31,519 nucleotides of DNA from a virus. The DNA lies in the IMG/VR virus record IMGVR_UViG_3300042514_001038, positions 1-31,519 of that record; one strand, written 5' to 3'. Below, one piece after another: positions 7,039 to 12,824 of the stretch. Each line of letters begins with the position of its first letter. Position 1 is the first letter of the stretch. The notes beneath the pieces are model-generated. The model searched no databases and was not told the origin of the DNA. It was given only the letters and a program-made list of their open reading frames with translations. Made by a program: the position numbers and the translations under genes.

Positions 7039-7246
7039 AGACTTGATTATCGATATCGAATCGTGCATCACCAATGGTGATACGTTTGAGGACATTATTC
7101 AATTCGTTATGACCTCCACTGGATGTGACGAAAAGACAGCCACGGACCTGGTGTTCGAGGTCGAGGGCAACCTGTGCATGGAGGAGGAACGGAACTATTA
7201 TGAGGACCAAATAGTGCTGATTGAAGGATTCTCCGAAGAGGAGTGA
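7025..7246 (+). CDS. hypothetical acidic protein, 73 aa
   Basis: A helical acidic protein. The segment FVMTSTGCDEKTATDLVFEVEGNL looks like a small helix-turn-helix or UBA-like bundle, but this is not a firm call. It is the last gene before the origin-like intergenic region and is followed by a terminator. Confidence 0.6.
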   Translation: MSKFKDLIIDIESCITNGDTFEDIIQFVMTSTGCDEKTATDLVFEVEGNLCMEEERNYYEDQIVLIEGFSEEE

Positions 7247-7260
7247 TGTTGCGTAGATGA

Positions 7261-7301
7261 GACACCTGGTGGTTGCCAGGTGGTCTTTTTTAGAGTACAA
7301 T
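7261..7301 (+). promoter_or_regulatory. overlapping terminator and promoter
   Basis: GACACCTGG (7261-7269) pairs with CCAGGTG-G-TC (7276-7285, one bulge), followed by six Ts: a terminator for the upstream genes. The -35 TTGCCA (7273-7278) overlaps the start of the 3' arm and TACAAT (7296-7301) follows after 17 nt. One DNA segment therefore ends one transcript and starts the next. Confidence 0.7.
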
Positions 7302-7329
7302 GGATCCATTGGTTCGAACAGCAAGACTG

Positions 7330-7348
7330 GGGGTGGACGTAGAGGCTG
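7330..7348 (+). repeat. 19-nt element shared with 5201-5219
   Basis: GGGGTGGACGTAGAGGCTG differs in one base from the copy at 5201-5219. Both copies lie 26-28 nt after the -10 box of a standard promoter, inside the first 50 nt of a transcript. Confidence 0.6.
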
Positions 7349-7428
7349 CCTGATGGTTTTCCAATGGGCATCCAGCACCACTCTGAGACATTCTGAGACC
7401 CACACAGAGCAAAACATTCCAAACCGTG

Positions 7429-7468
7429 CTGGAACCCACTGGAACCCATTGGAACGTGCGGAAACGTG
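7429..7468 (+). repeat. four 10-bp tandem iterons
   Basis: CTGGAACCCA, CTGGAACCCA, TTGGAACGTG and CGGAAACGTG follow one another without gaps, all centred on GGAA. The 10-bp period puts each copy on the same face of the helix, as expected for cooperative protein binding. CTGGAACC also occurs in the spacers of some promoters in this window. Confidence 0.65.
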
Positions 7469-7610
7469 CTGTCACCTCTGAGACACTCTGTGAAATTTTC
7501 AGGCGTTGGCAGCCAGCAACTAAGACTAAATAGCAACCCAACACTTCCGACACACCGCGACACATCCAGCGACCTACTGACTGACTGGTCAGTTATTAAG
7601 GTCCTCAAAG

Positions 7611-7653
7611 ATATCCACAACTTATCCACAACTTATCCACACACTTATCCACA
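7611..7653 (+). promoter_or_regulatory. cluster of four DnaA boxes
   Basis: Three exact TTATCCACA boxes (7622-7630, 7633-7641, 7645-7653) and one ATATCCACA (7611-7619) stand in the same orientation at 11, 11 and 12 bp steps. TTATCCACA is the high-affinity box of bacterial DnaA. The dense head-to-tail array suggests that the phage recruits host DnaA. Confidence 0.8.
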
Positions 7654-7696
7654 GTCTCTTTTATACAACAGACGAAGTTTTCCGCAAAATATTCCA

Positions 7697-7724
7697 TTGC
7701 CATTCCTACCAGTACCGCTATAAT
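7697..7724 (+). promoter_or_regulatory. promoter TTGCCA-N16-TATAAT
   Basis: TTGCCA (7697-7702) and TATAAT (7719-7724). The ATG at 7732 is 7 nt beyond the -10, giving a leaderless transcript. Confidence 0.75.
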
Positions 7725-7731
7725 ACCATCC

Positions 7732-7974
7732 ATGACACAAACAAACACACCCAAACAATTCATTCAAGTCTCCGCACATAAGGACTCCAATAACTTTGCT
7801 CACTGGAGCAACCTGAGCCTAATGGCAAGCATGGGTCTGAATGCTGAACAAGCCCTCCGCCGTCTCCAGGCTATGGCTGATAACTATGCACTGAACGGAT
7901 ACACCATCGAATGGATTCGGAATGATTTTGATTCGTTTGATGAAGAAATGTATGGAGATTTATTCAATGTATAA
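7732..7974 (+). CDS. hypothetical protein, 80 aa, leaderless
   Basis: Starts at the predicted transcription start with no ribosome site. The protein has a helical middle (NAEQALRRLQAMADNYAL) and an acidic end. Unknown family. It overlaps the next gene by 8 nt. Confidence 0.65.
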   Translation: MTQTNTPKQFIQVSAHKDSNNFAHWSNLSLMASMGLNAEQALRRLQAMADNYALNGYTIEWIRNDFDSFDEEMYGDLFNV

Positions 7975-8182
7975 AGTTTCAAAACAAAACTATTTTCCCA
8001 CTCTGAATTCTGCATTAGAATCAGAAGGATTATTGGAATCTTGGGAACTTAACTTCCCTCCGCTCTCTTACGATTCTTCTTTCTCATATACTTTTGATGA
8101 TGGTTCAAAGCACGGTCATTATGTTTCTCTCTATCGGGATTCTGATGGTCGTTATGAGCGCCCTGTTCATTATAAGCGGTAA
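7967..8182 (+). CDS. hypothetical protein, 71 aa
   Basis: A Ser/Tyr-rich small protein of unknown family. The ATG at 7967 overlaps the end of the previous gene and is preferred over an in-frame ATG at 7922, which lies well inside it. Confidence 0.55.
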   Translation: MYKVSKQNYFPTLNSALESEGLLESWELNFPPLSYDSSFSYTFDDGSKHGHYVSLYRDSDGRYERPVHYKR

Positions 8183-8184
8183 TT

Positions 8185-8316
8185 ATGTTTGATTTTTTTG
8201 GCTTTATACTTAATATACTTAAAGCGGTTTTCATTTTTCTTTTTGTATTCATGTGGACAATCTTTATAATTCCCATATTTTACCATTTATTCAAATTCTT
8301 ATTTCTCAATACTTGA
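8185..8316 (+). CDS. small membrane protein, 43 aa
   Basis: Nearly the whole peptide is hydrophobic (Phe/Ile/Leu-rich), enough for one long or two short membrane helices. It starts 2 nt after the previous stop. Its own stop TGA is part of the TTGACC half-site of the next promoter. Function unknown. Confidence 0.5.
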   Translation: MFDFFGFILNILKAVFIFLFVFMWTIFIIPIFYHLFKFLFLNT

Positions 8317-8373
8317 CCGGACGGATGGAGAACTTTTCTAGTAGGTTGCCATTCTCTACGGAACCTGTATAAT
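8313..8373 (+). promoter_or_regulatory. promoter with TTGACC half-site at 27 nt
   Basis: TTGACC (8313-8318), 27 nt, TTGCCA (8346-8351), 16 nt, TATAAT (8368-8373). The GGAGAACT after the half-site and the exact 27-nt distance match 4786-4846. It drives the run of small genes from 8406. Confidence 0.75.
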
Positions 8374-8405
8374 TCTCTCTATTGAAACACAACAAGGACT
8401 TTTTT

Positions 8406-8573
8406 ATGAAACAATACTCTGTTTATTTTGACGGTTCATTCATTGAAGCTACTGGTTATTTTGAATCAGTTTCCAAGGTTCGTGCATTCTTGAAACTCCG
8501 TTATTCTAATACTAACGGAATGACATTTCAAGCGGTTTATCCTGCTCTTGAACAAACTGTTTATGAGGTTTAA
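8406..8573 (+). CDS. hypothetical protein, 55 aa
   Basis: Begins MKQYSVYFDGSFIEATGYF, a short beta-type protein. The ATG at 8406 has AAGGAC upstream; the ATG at 8382 lies too near the promoter. Its YSVYFDGSFIEA resembles the YEVFYSGTFLEA of the 47-aa gene at 8769, so the two may be diverged copies. Confidence 0.55.
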   Translation: MKQYSVYFDGSFIEATGYFESVSKVRAFLKLRYSNTNGMTFQAVYPALEQTVYEV

Positions 8574-8574
8574 T

Positions 8575-8769
8575 ATGAAAATTACTACTGCGATTTCTAT
8601 CCTCGAAAAGGAACGGAACTTTCTCTCTATTGGTTTTCTTGAAGTCTTACAGGACATTCAGAAACATGGTCGTATGGTCTATTCTGAAAAGACTATGGAA
8701 GCGTTTTCTGTCTTTATGGACGAAGGTGCTAAACTCTTTGCAACCGTTGATGAAAATGAGGAAGAATAA
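8575..8769 (+). CDS. hypothetical protein, 64 aa
   Basis: A helical small protein (ITTAISILEKERNFLSIGFL) with an acidic tail. GAGGTTT precedes the ATG at 8575. Its stop overlaps the next start as TAATG. Confidence 0.55.
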   Translation: MKITTAISILEKERNFLSIGFLEVLQDIQKHGRMVYSEKTMEAFSVFMDEGAKLFATVDENEEE

Positions 8770-8912
8770 TGTTTGTTATATCTGAAAAATTTGGTTTTCT
8801 CTATGAAGTATTCTATTCTGGTACTTTTCTTGAAGCATTCTATACTCTCTCTGATGCTGAAGAATATGTAAACTTCACTAAATTTGAAATGGAGAATTAT
8901 TATGGCGCATGA
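8769..8912 (+). CDS. hypothetical protein, 47 aa
   Basis: A Phe/Tyr-rich peptide whose start overlaps the previous stop (TAATG) and whose end overlaps the next gene by 11 nt. FLYEVFYSGTFLEAFYTLSD resembles the start of the 55-aa protein at 8406. Function unknown. Confidence 0.5.
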   Translation: MFVISEKFGFLYEVFYSGTFLEAFYTLSDAEEYVNFTKFEMENYYGA

Positions 8913-9123
8913 AGTTTTCCGTTTCTGGTCACGGAGAGATACTGCCGCAGTGTTCACTAACATACCAGTTCATCTCCTGGATGAGTTTCGGTCCTATTAC
9001 CCCGGTAAATACAAAATCCGTTACCGTGGTCCACGTTCCCATCGGAGGAATGATTCTTGGATGAACCGTGCATCATATTGTCTCATGAAGGATGCAAAAA
9101 CATTCTCGGCTTACCGTTATTAA
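8902..9123 (+). CDS. hypothetical basic protein, 73 aa
   Basis: An Arg/Tyr-rich protein (YYPGKYKIRYRGPRSHRRND) that could bind nucleic acid. The ATG at 8902 follows GGAG at 8 nt and is preferred over the in-frame ATG at 8884. Unknown family. Confidence 0.55.
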   Translation: MAHEVFRFWSRRDTAAVFTNIPVHLLDEFRSYYPGKYKIRYRGPRSHRRNDSWMNRASYCLMKDAKTFSAYRY

Positions 9124-9137
9124 TAGGAGTATATAAA

Positions 9138-9332
9138 ATGAACGAACGAATTCTAGAACTTGCTGATAAGGCTGTTGAAGACATGCCCTCTGGTCCTTGG
9201 AACATTCCTGATGAATTTTGCAAAAAATTCGCCGAGTTGATTGTTCGGGAATGTGTCAATGTTGTTAGTAAAGCAACTGCTAGTCCAACTGGATATCAGG
9301 CTCTTATGAAACATTTTGGAGTTGAAGAATGA
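9138..9332 (+). CDS. small phage protein, FAELI...HFGVE type, 64 aa
   Basis: Follows TAGGAGTATATAAA. The signature is FCKKFAELIVRECVNVV and the ending LMKHFGVEE. The next gene shares both blocks, so the two are tandem paralogues. Proteins of this pattern recur in T4-like phages with no known function. Confidence 0.65.
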   Translation: MNERILELADKAVEDMPSGPWNIPDEFCKKFAELIVRECVNVVSKATASPTGYQALMKHFGVEE

Positions 9333-9559
9333 ATGAAATAATGAAAGAACTTTCAAATATTGCATACATGAACCACATGGAGAGGAATCCACATTCTTCT
9401 TTTGGTCGCCGATACGATTATGATAAAGAGTTCGCCGAGTTAATTCTCAAAGAAACTATCTCCGTCCTACAAAAACGGTTCATGGGTGATTTGAACCGTG
9501 AGGACATGGAAGTCCGTAGGTGTATTGCAGACGTAAAAAAACATTTTGGGATTGAATGA
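9329..9559 (+). CDS. small phage protein, FAELI...HFGIE type, 76 aa
   Basis: A paralogue of the 64-aa protein just upstream. It shares the FAELI block (YDKEFAELILKETISVL) and the ending VKKHFGIE, and overlaps it as ATGA. Function unknown. Confidence 0.65.
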   Translation: MNEIMKELSNIAYMNHMERNPHSSFGRRYDYDKEFAELILKETISVLQKRFMGDLNREDMEVRRCIADVKKHFGIE

Positions 9560-9723
9560 TGGACGAACAAACTAAAGAATATTTTGATTATCTCGTTGCA
9601 CTACGGGATTCTGGTGCCACCAATATGTGGGGTGCGGCACCGTATCTGGAAACTGAATTCGGTATTTCTCGCACCGAAGCTAGGAAGGTTCTGGTTGCAT
9701 GGATTGAATCATTCAATAAATGA
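9559..9723 (+). CDS. hypothetical helix-turn-helix-like protein, 54 aa
   Basis: A small helical protein. The segment YLETEFGISRTEARKVLVAW looks like a helix-turn-helix, with GISRTEARKVL as the recognition part, so DNA binding is possible. An alternative in-frame start at 9556 would form an ATGA overlap with the previous gene. Confidence 0.55.
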   Translation: MDEQTKEYFDYLVALRDSGATNMWGAAPYLETEFGISRTEARKVLVAWIESFNK

Positions 9724-9738
9724 GAACTTCTAGCTGAC

Positions 9739-9767
9739 TTGCCAAGTACCAAGGACTCTGGTACAAT
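9739..9767 (+). promoter_or_regulatory. promoter TTGCCA-N17-TACAAT
   Basis: TTGCCA (9739-9744), TACAAT (9762-9767), extended TGG. It drives the long run 9798-12733 with a 30-nt leader and a normal ribosome site. Confidence 0.7.
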
Positions 9768-9797
9768 AGACACACAAACACTTGAAAAGGAAATCTC

Positions 9798-10208
9798 ATG
9801 GGTACACGTTCACTCACTTTTGTTTATACCGACCATTATGGCTCTACCACTGGTCCTGAGCCTATTATCAATATGTACCGCCAGTTTGACGGCTACCCAA
9901 CTGGTCATGGCTCCGAACTATCCGCATTCTTGAATCAGTTTGAAGCCATCACCAATGGTATTCCTGTTGGTGATACACGGAAACTGGCTAATGGCATGGG
10001 TTGCTTAGCCGCCCAATTGGTAGCACATTTTAAAGTTGGTGCTGGTGGTTTCTATCTCTACCCAGTTTCATCCGATGATTGTGGTCAAGAATATGAATAC
10101 CACATTTACTCCGACCGTATCACCGTTTTTGGTTGGGAACGTGAGCACCTGTTTACTGGTCCATGGGTTCAATTCACTAAATTTTGCACTGAAAAGGAGA
10201 ATGCATAA
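9798..10208 (+). CDS. conserved phage protein (MGTRSLT family), 136 aa
   Basis: Begins MGTRSLTFVYTD, with MYRQFDGYPTGHGSEL further on. This pattern is familiar from many bacteriophage genomes, but the family has no established function. The fold is probably mixed alpha/beta. AAAAGGAAATCTC precedes the ATG, and the stop overlaps the next start. First gene behind the 9739 promoter. Confidence 0.7.
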   Translation: MGTRSLTFVYTDHYGSTTGPEPIINMYRQFDGYPTGHGSELSAFLNQFEAITNGIPVGDTRKLANGMGCLAAQLVAHFKVGAGGFYLYPVSSDDCGQEYEYHIYSDRITVFGWEREHLFTGPWVQFTKFCTEKENA

Positions 10209-10438
10209 TGCCGTACGTAAACACCTATGTTGATTCTGAGGATATTCTTGATGAACTCTCTGATGATGAACTTATTACCGAACTGGAAAAACGGGGTAAG
10301 GACTATAATCTAAATTTTGTTGATGGTGATAAAATGAAAGAGGTTCTCCAGTCACTCTATGAAAAGCGTAGGATTGGTAACGATTATCAATCTGAACTAG
10401 ACCAATTGATTTACGGCATTCTCGGTAAAGTTATTTAA
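10208..10438 (+). CDS. hypothetical acidic protein, 76 aa
   Basis: A helical acidic protein with DILDELSDDELITELEKR near the start, a pattern common in small phage proteins of unknown role. Its start overlaps the previous stop (TAATG). Confidence 0.6.
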   Translation: MPYVNTYVDSEDILDELSDDELITELEKRGKDYNLNFVDGDKMKEVLQSLYEKRRIGNDYQSELDQLIYGILGKVI

Positions 10439-10449
10439 AGGAGTATATT

Positions 10450-10869
10450 ATGGATGATTTTGATTTTGAAGATGGTCCGATTGTCATTTCATATGATAAT
10501 GTGATGAGGGCGAAGGACTTTCTACCCATTACCCGTACACTGGCAATGGACCTCTCTGAGTCTGGTTATATTCGACCAGGTGATTTTCTAAAGGCACTCA
10601 CGGATTCGGATGTAGATGCACTTCTAAAAATTGCCGATAATGAGGAAAACCCACGCCTTTCGGAAATTCTATTGATTTCGGAGATGCTAGCCACCGGTGA
10701 AGGCCTCGAACAATCACAAGACTCCGATGGGATTACACTCCGTATGAATTCATTCTGTGGTTTCCTTGCTATTGAAGGACTCTCCCGTAAAGGGTTAGTG
10801 AAGGTTTACCATGAGAATATCTCATTTGGCGAAGATTTTGGAAATAAAATTATTGTGGAAAAACTATGA
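10450..10869 (+). CDS. hypothetical protein, 139 aa
   Basis: Follows AAAGGAGTATATT, one of the best ribosome sites in the run. The N-terminus is acidic (MDDFDFEDG) and the rest alternates helix and strand. No family is recognised. It ends in an ATGA overlap with the next gene. Confidence 0.65.
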   Translation: MDDFDFEDGPIVISYDNVMRAKDFLPITRTLAMDLSESGYIRPGDFLKALTDSDVDALLKIADNEENPRLSEILLISEMLATGEGLEQSQDSDGITLRMNSFCGFLAIEGLSRKGLVKVYHENISFGEDFGNKIIVEKL

Positions 10870-11096
10870 CTGTACCTGTAGAACGTACTAGTGCGGTGAT
10901 TCGAACTGAAAAGTTTCTTATCTCACTACTTGATCCAAAGAAAACACCACGTGTGCCTCTATCCGTTCGGAGGGATGCAAAGTCACTGCTCCGTCATTAT
11001 CCATCGGAGTTTGATATGAATACGATTGCCGACCGTGAGGATGGTGTTGGTAACAAGATGTGTATTCACAAGATTTTTGGTAAGGATTATAAATGA
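10866..11096 (+). CDS. BPSL0761-like small protein, 76 aa
   Basis: The sequence VPVERTSAVIRTEKFLISLL, then DPKKTPRVPLSVRRDAKSLL and RHYPSEFDM, resembles the BPSL0761 family, short proteins seen in Burkholderia and other betaproteobacteria with no known function. The match is recalled by motif and not checked. It would fit a betaproteobacterial host. ATGA overlaps join it to both neighbours. Confidence 0.6.
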   Translation: MTVPVERTSAVIRTEKFLISLLDPKKTPRVPLSVRRDAKSLLRHYPSEFDMNTIADREDGVGNKMCIHKIFGKDYK

Positions 11097-11530
11097 GATT
11101 TTTTCTTGATACTGAATTTAATGGCTTTGGTGGTAAACTAATGTCGATGGCTCTGGTGCCAGAGAATGATTCTAAACCCGAATTCTATGTGGAACTGGAG
11201 ATGAATGACCAGCTGGACCCATGGGTGCGCGAGAATGTGGTGCCTCACCTTTTTCAGCCTCCGGTTACTCGGCAAGAGTTTCAACTCTCATTCTCAAGGT
11301 ACCTCCTGAATATTGAATATGACGAAATCATAATCGTTGCAGATTGGCCAGATGATATTCGATATTTCTGTGAAGCAATGATTACAGGTCCCGGTGAGAG
11401 AATTGTAATGCCAACGAATATTAAGTTTGAACTCAACTTTAGTATTGAGTATGAATCATTGGTGCCACATAATGCACTTCATGATGCAAGAGCGATTCGT
11501 GATTCTTATATGAAAAGAGAATATAAATGA
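11093..11530 (+). CDS. DEDD-type 3'-5' exonuclease (RNase T/DnaQ-like)
   Basis: A compact 145-aa exonuclease domain. The acidic motif I is FLDTEFNGFGG (Asp6, Glu8), motif II is around VADWPDDIRYF, and the last motif is HNALHDARAIRD with the catalytic His and Asp, so it is of the DEDDh class. Such phage proteins degrade RNA or short single-stranded DNA; which substrate cannot be told. ATGA overlaps on both sides place it in the same coupled run as the kinase at 11865. Confidence 0.8.
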   Translation: MRFFLDTEFNGFGGKLMSMALVPENDSKPEFYVELEMNDQLDPWVRENVVPHLFQPPVTRQEFQLSFSRYLLNIEYDEIIIVADWPDDIRYFCEAMITGPGERIVMPTNIKFELNFSIEYESLVPHNALHDARAIRDSYMKREYK

Positions 11531-11868
11531 GCCTTGATGTAAATTTGATGGTGGTGCAACCGGTGTCGATTTATTACAATAATATCACACACAATCTAGG
11601 TAAAATGGCCGGAGAGGTTAAACTCTCAAATGGCCTGTCACTGTATGATGTGATGTGGCGACCTGATGAGCACTCCTTGAAGTTTGCGAAAGATATATCC
11701 GAACTCCTGGATGAAGGATGGAATATTCTGCTATCTGACCCGGAACATTTTAAGACCTTTAACCCTGAGAATGGTTGGGGTTCATATGATGGTCTTCAGA
11801 ATTTTGTATACAAGTATCGTAATGCATGTTTCGATAATCCTGATGCTGAACTGAGTATATCAAGATGA
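11527..11868 (+). CDS. conserved phage protein (NITHNLGKMA family), 113 aa
   Basis: The pattern YNNITHNLGKMA, then YDVMWRPDE, then FNPENGWGSYDGL and a final aromatic helix is a familiar protein of phages and bacteria without known function. It overlaps both neighbours by four bases. Confidence 0.7.
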   Translation: MSLDVNLMVVQPVSIYYNNITHNLGKMAGEVKLSNGLSLYDVMWRPDEHSLKFAKDISELLDEGWNILLSDPEHFKTFNPENGWGSYDGLQNFVYKYRNACFDNPDAELSISR

Positions 11869-12338
11869 ACAAAAAACCTAAACTATACATGCTGGTCGGT
11901 GTACCAGGTTCTGGAAAGTCCACTTGGGTGAAGAACCAAGAGTTTTGGATGAAAGATTGTGCGTACATTTCCACCGACAAGTATGTGGAAGAATGGGCTG
12001 AAAGTGTTGGTAAAACCTATACCGAAGTGTTTGAAGAATACATGCCCGTAGCCGTTACAAGGATGGCAGGTGCCGTGAATGCCGCACGTGATGTGGGAAA
12101 GGACATTATCTGGGACCAAACCTCTACCACTATTGCCACAAGGGCGAAGAAATTCCGAATGCTCCCGGAATATTATGCGATTGCTGTGGTTTTTCGGATC
12201 CCAGAGCCGGAAGAACTCCAGAAAAGGCTTGCCAGCCGACCTGGAAAAGTGATACCATCGGAGGTACTACAATCTATGATTGATAGGTGGGAAGAACCCA
12301 CATTGGAAGAAGGCTTTAATGAAATTTGGAGAACATAA
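11865..12338 (+). CDS. P-loop kinase, polynucleotide-kinase-like
   Basis: Walker A GVPGSGKST (12-20) opens a 157-aa AAA_33-type kinase. ISTDKY gives the usual substrate-side Asp, WDQTST follows, and RLASRPGKVIPSEVLQSM is the lid region with Arg residues. This is like the kinase half of T4 Pnk (5'-OH polynucleotide kinase). The phosphatase half of Pnk is absent. With the DEDD exonuclease two genes upstream it may act in RNA or DNA end repair; that link is an inference. Confidence 0.75.
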   Translation: MNKKPKLYMLVGVPGSGKSTWVKNQEFWMKDCAYISTDKYVEEWAESVGKTYTEVFEEYMPVAVTRMAGAVNAARDVGKDIIWDQTSTTIATRAKKFRMLPEYYAIAVVFRIPEPEELQKRLASRPGKVIPSEVLQSMIDRWEEPTLEEGFNEIWRT

Positions 12339-12532
12339 TGACAGAAAAACTTGAAATTGATTGTGAAACGGCTGACCGTATTACTTTGTTGGCACTCAAA
12401 GACCACAGAAAATACCTTAAAAAGGAATTGAAACGCCACAGGAAGGGTGAATGGTTGCATCCAGAGGATGTTGTGTACAATACACAATTACTTGAAGCAC
12501 TGGATGTTATTATTGATTATTATGGTGGTTAA
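12338..12532 (+). CDS. conserved phage protein, 64 aa
   Basis: A charged helical protein with TLLALKDHRKYLKKELKR, GEWLHPEDV and LLEALDVIIDYYG. Short proteins with a central HPEDV are common in T4-like phages and have no assigned role. It starts in a TAATG overlap with the kinase gene; the upstream in-frame ATG at 12326 is less likely. Confidence 0.65.
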   Translation: MTEKLEIDCETADRITLLALKDHRKYLKKELKRHRKGEWLHPEDVVYNTQLLEALDVIIDYYGG

Positions 12533-12733
12533 ATGAAAGAGCCAATCGTAAAATCTGATATCAATCGACACCTTCATGCCATGCTAGGCCGTTCCGAACT
12601 GGTTGATGGATGGTGGGATTCACCAAACAAGGCATTTGATGGTAAAACACCTAATGAGGTGTACCAAACTGGTGCGGAAGGTCGGCTGAGTGTTTATCAA
12701 TACGTGATTGGTTGTTCCGATGAGCATTGGTGA
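12533..12733 (+). CDS. small protein, possible MbcA/ParS-type fold, 66 aa
   Basis: The segment LVDGWWDSPNKAFDGKTPNEV resembles the core of the MbcA/ParS (DUF2384) toxin-binding domain, which often has an FdG.tP motif. Here it stands alone without a toxin gene next to it. It begins directly after the previous stop, and a terminator module follows. The family call is tentative. Confidence 0.55.
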   Translation: MKEPIVKSDINRHLHAMLGRSELVDGWWDSPNKAFDGKTPNEVYQTGAEGRLSVYQYVIGCSDEHW

Positions 12734-12736
12734 AAT

Positions 12737-12799
12737 GTTGTAAAAAAACAACAAAAGGCAATCTTTATGGTTGCCTTTTTTTTATATATGGTATATAAT
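12737..12799 (+). promoter_or_regulatory. terminator/promoter module, copy 1
   Basis: GTTGT and ACAAC (12737-12752) form a small hairpin. AAAAGGCAA (12753-12761) then pairs with TTGCCTTTT (12771-12779), followed by more Ts, as a terminator. The same TTGCCT is the -35 of a promoter with TATAAT at 12794-12799 (17-nt spacer). A near-identical module stands at 14213-14273, on the other side of the DUF262-HNH gene. Confidence 0.8.
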
Positions 12800-12824
12800 A
12801 GAGTTTTCAATAATTGGACCTAAA

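Larger units (their letters stand above)
7349..7696. other. gene-free region, candidate replication origin
   Basis: No credible gene lies between 7247 and 7731. The segment holds repeated TCTGAGAC words (7382, 7392, 7476), 10-bp iterons (7429-7468), an ACTGACTGGTCAGT palindrome near 7581, a cluster of DnaA-type boxes (7611-7653), then an AT-rich stretch before the next promoter. Iterons, DnaA boxes and an AT-rich side are the usual parts of a replication origin. The call is an inference from layout. Confidence 0.5.
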
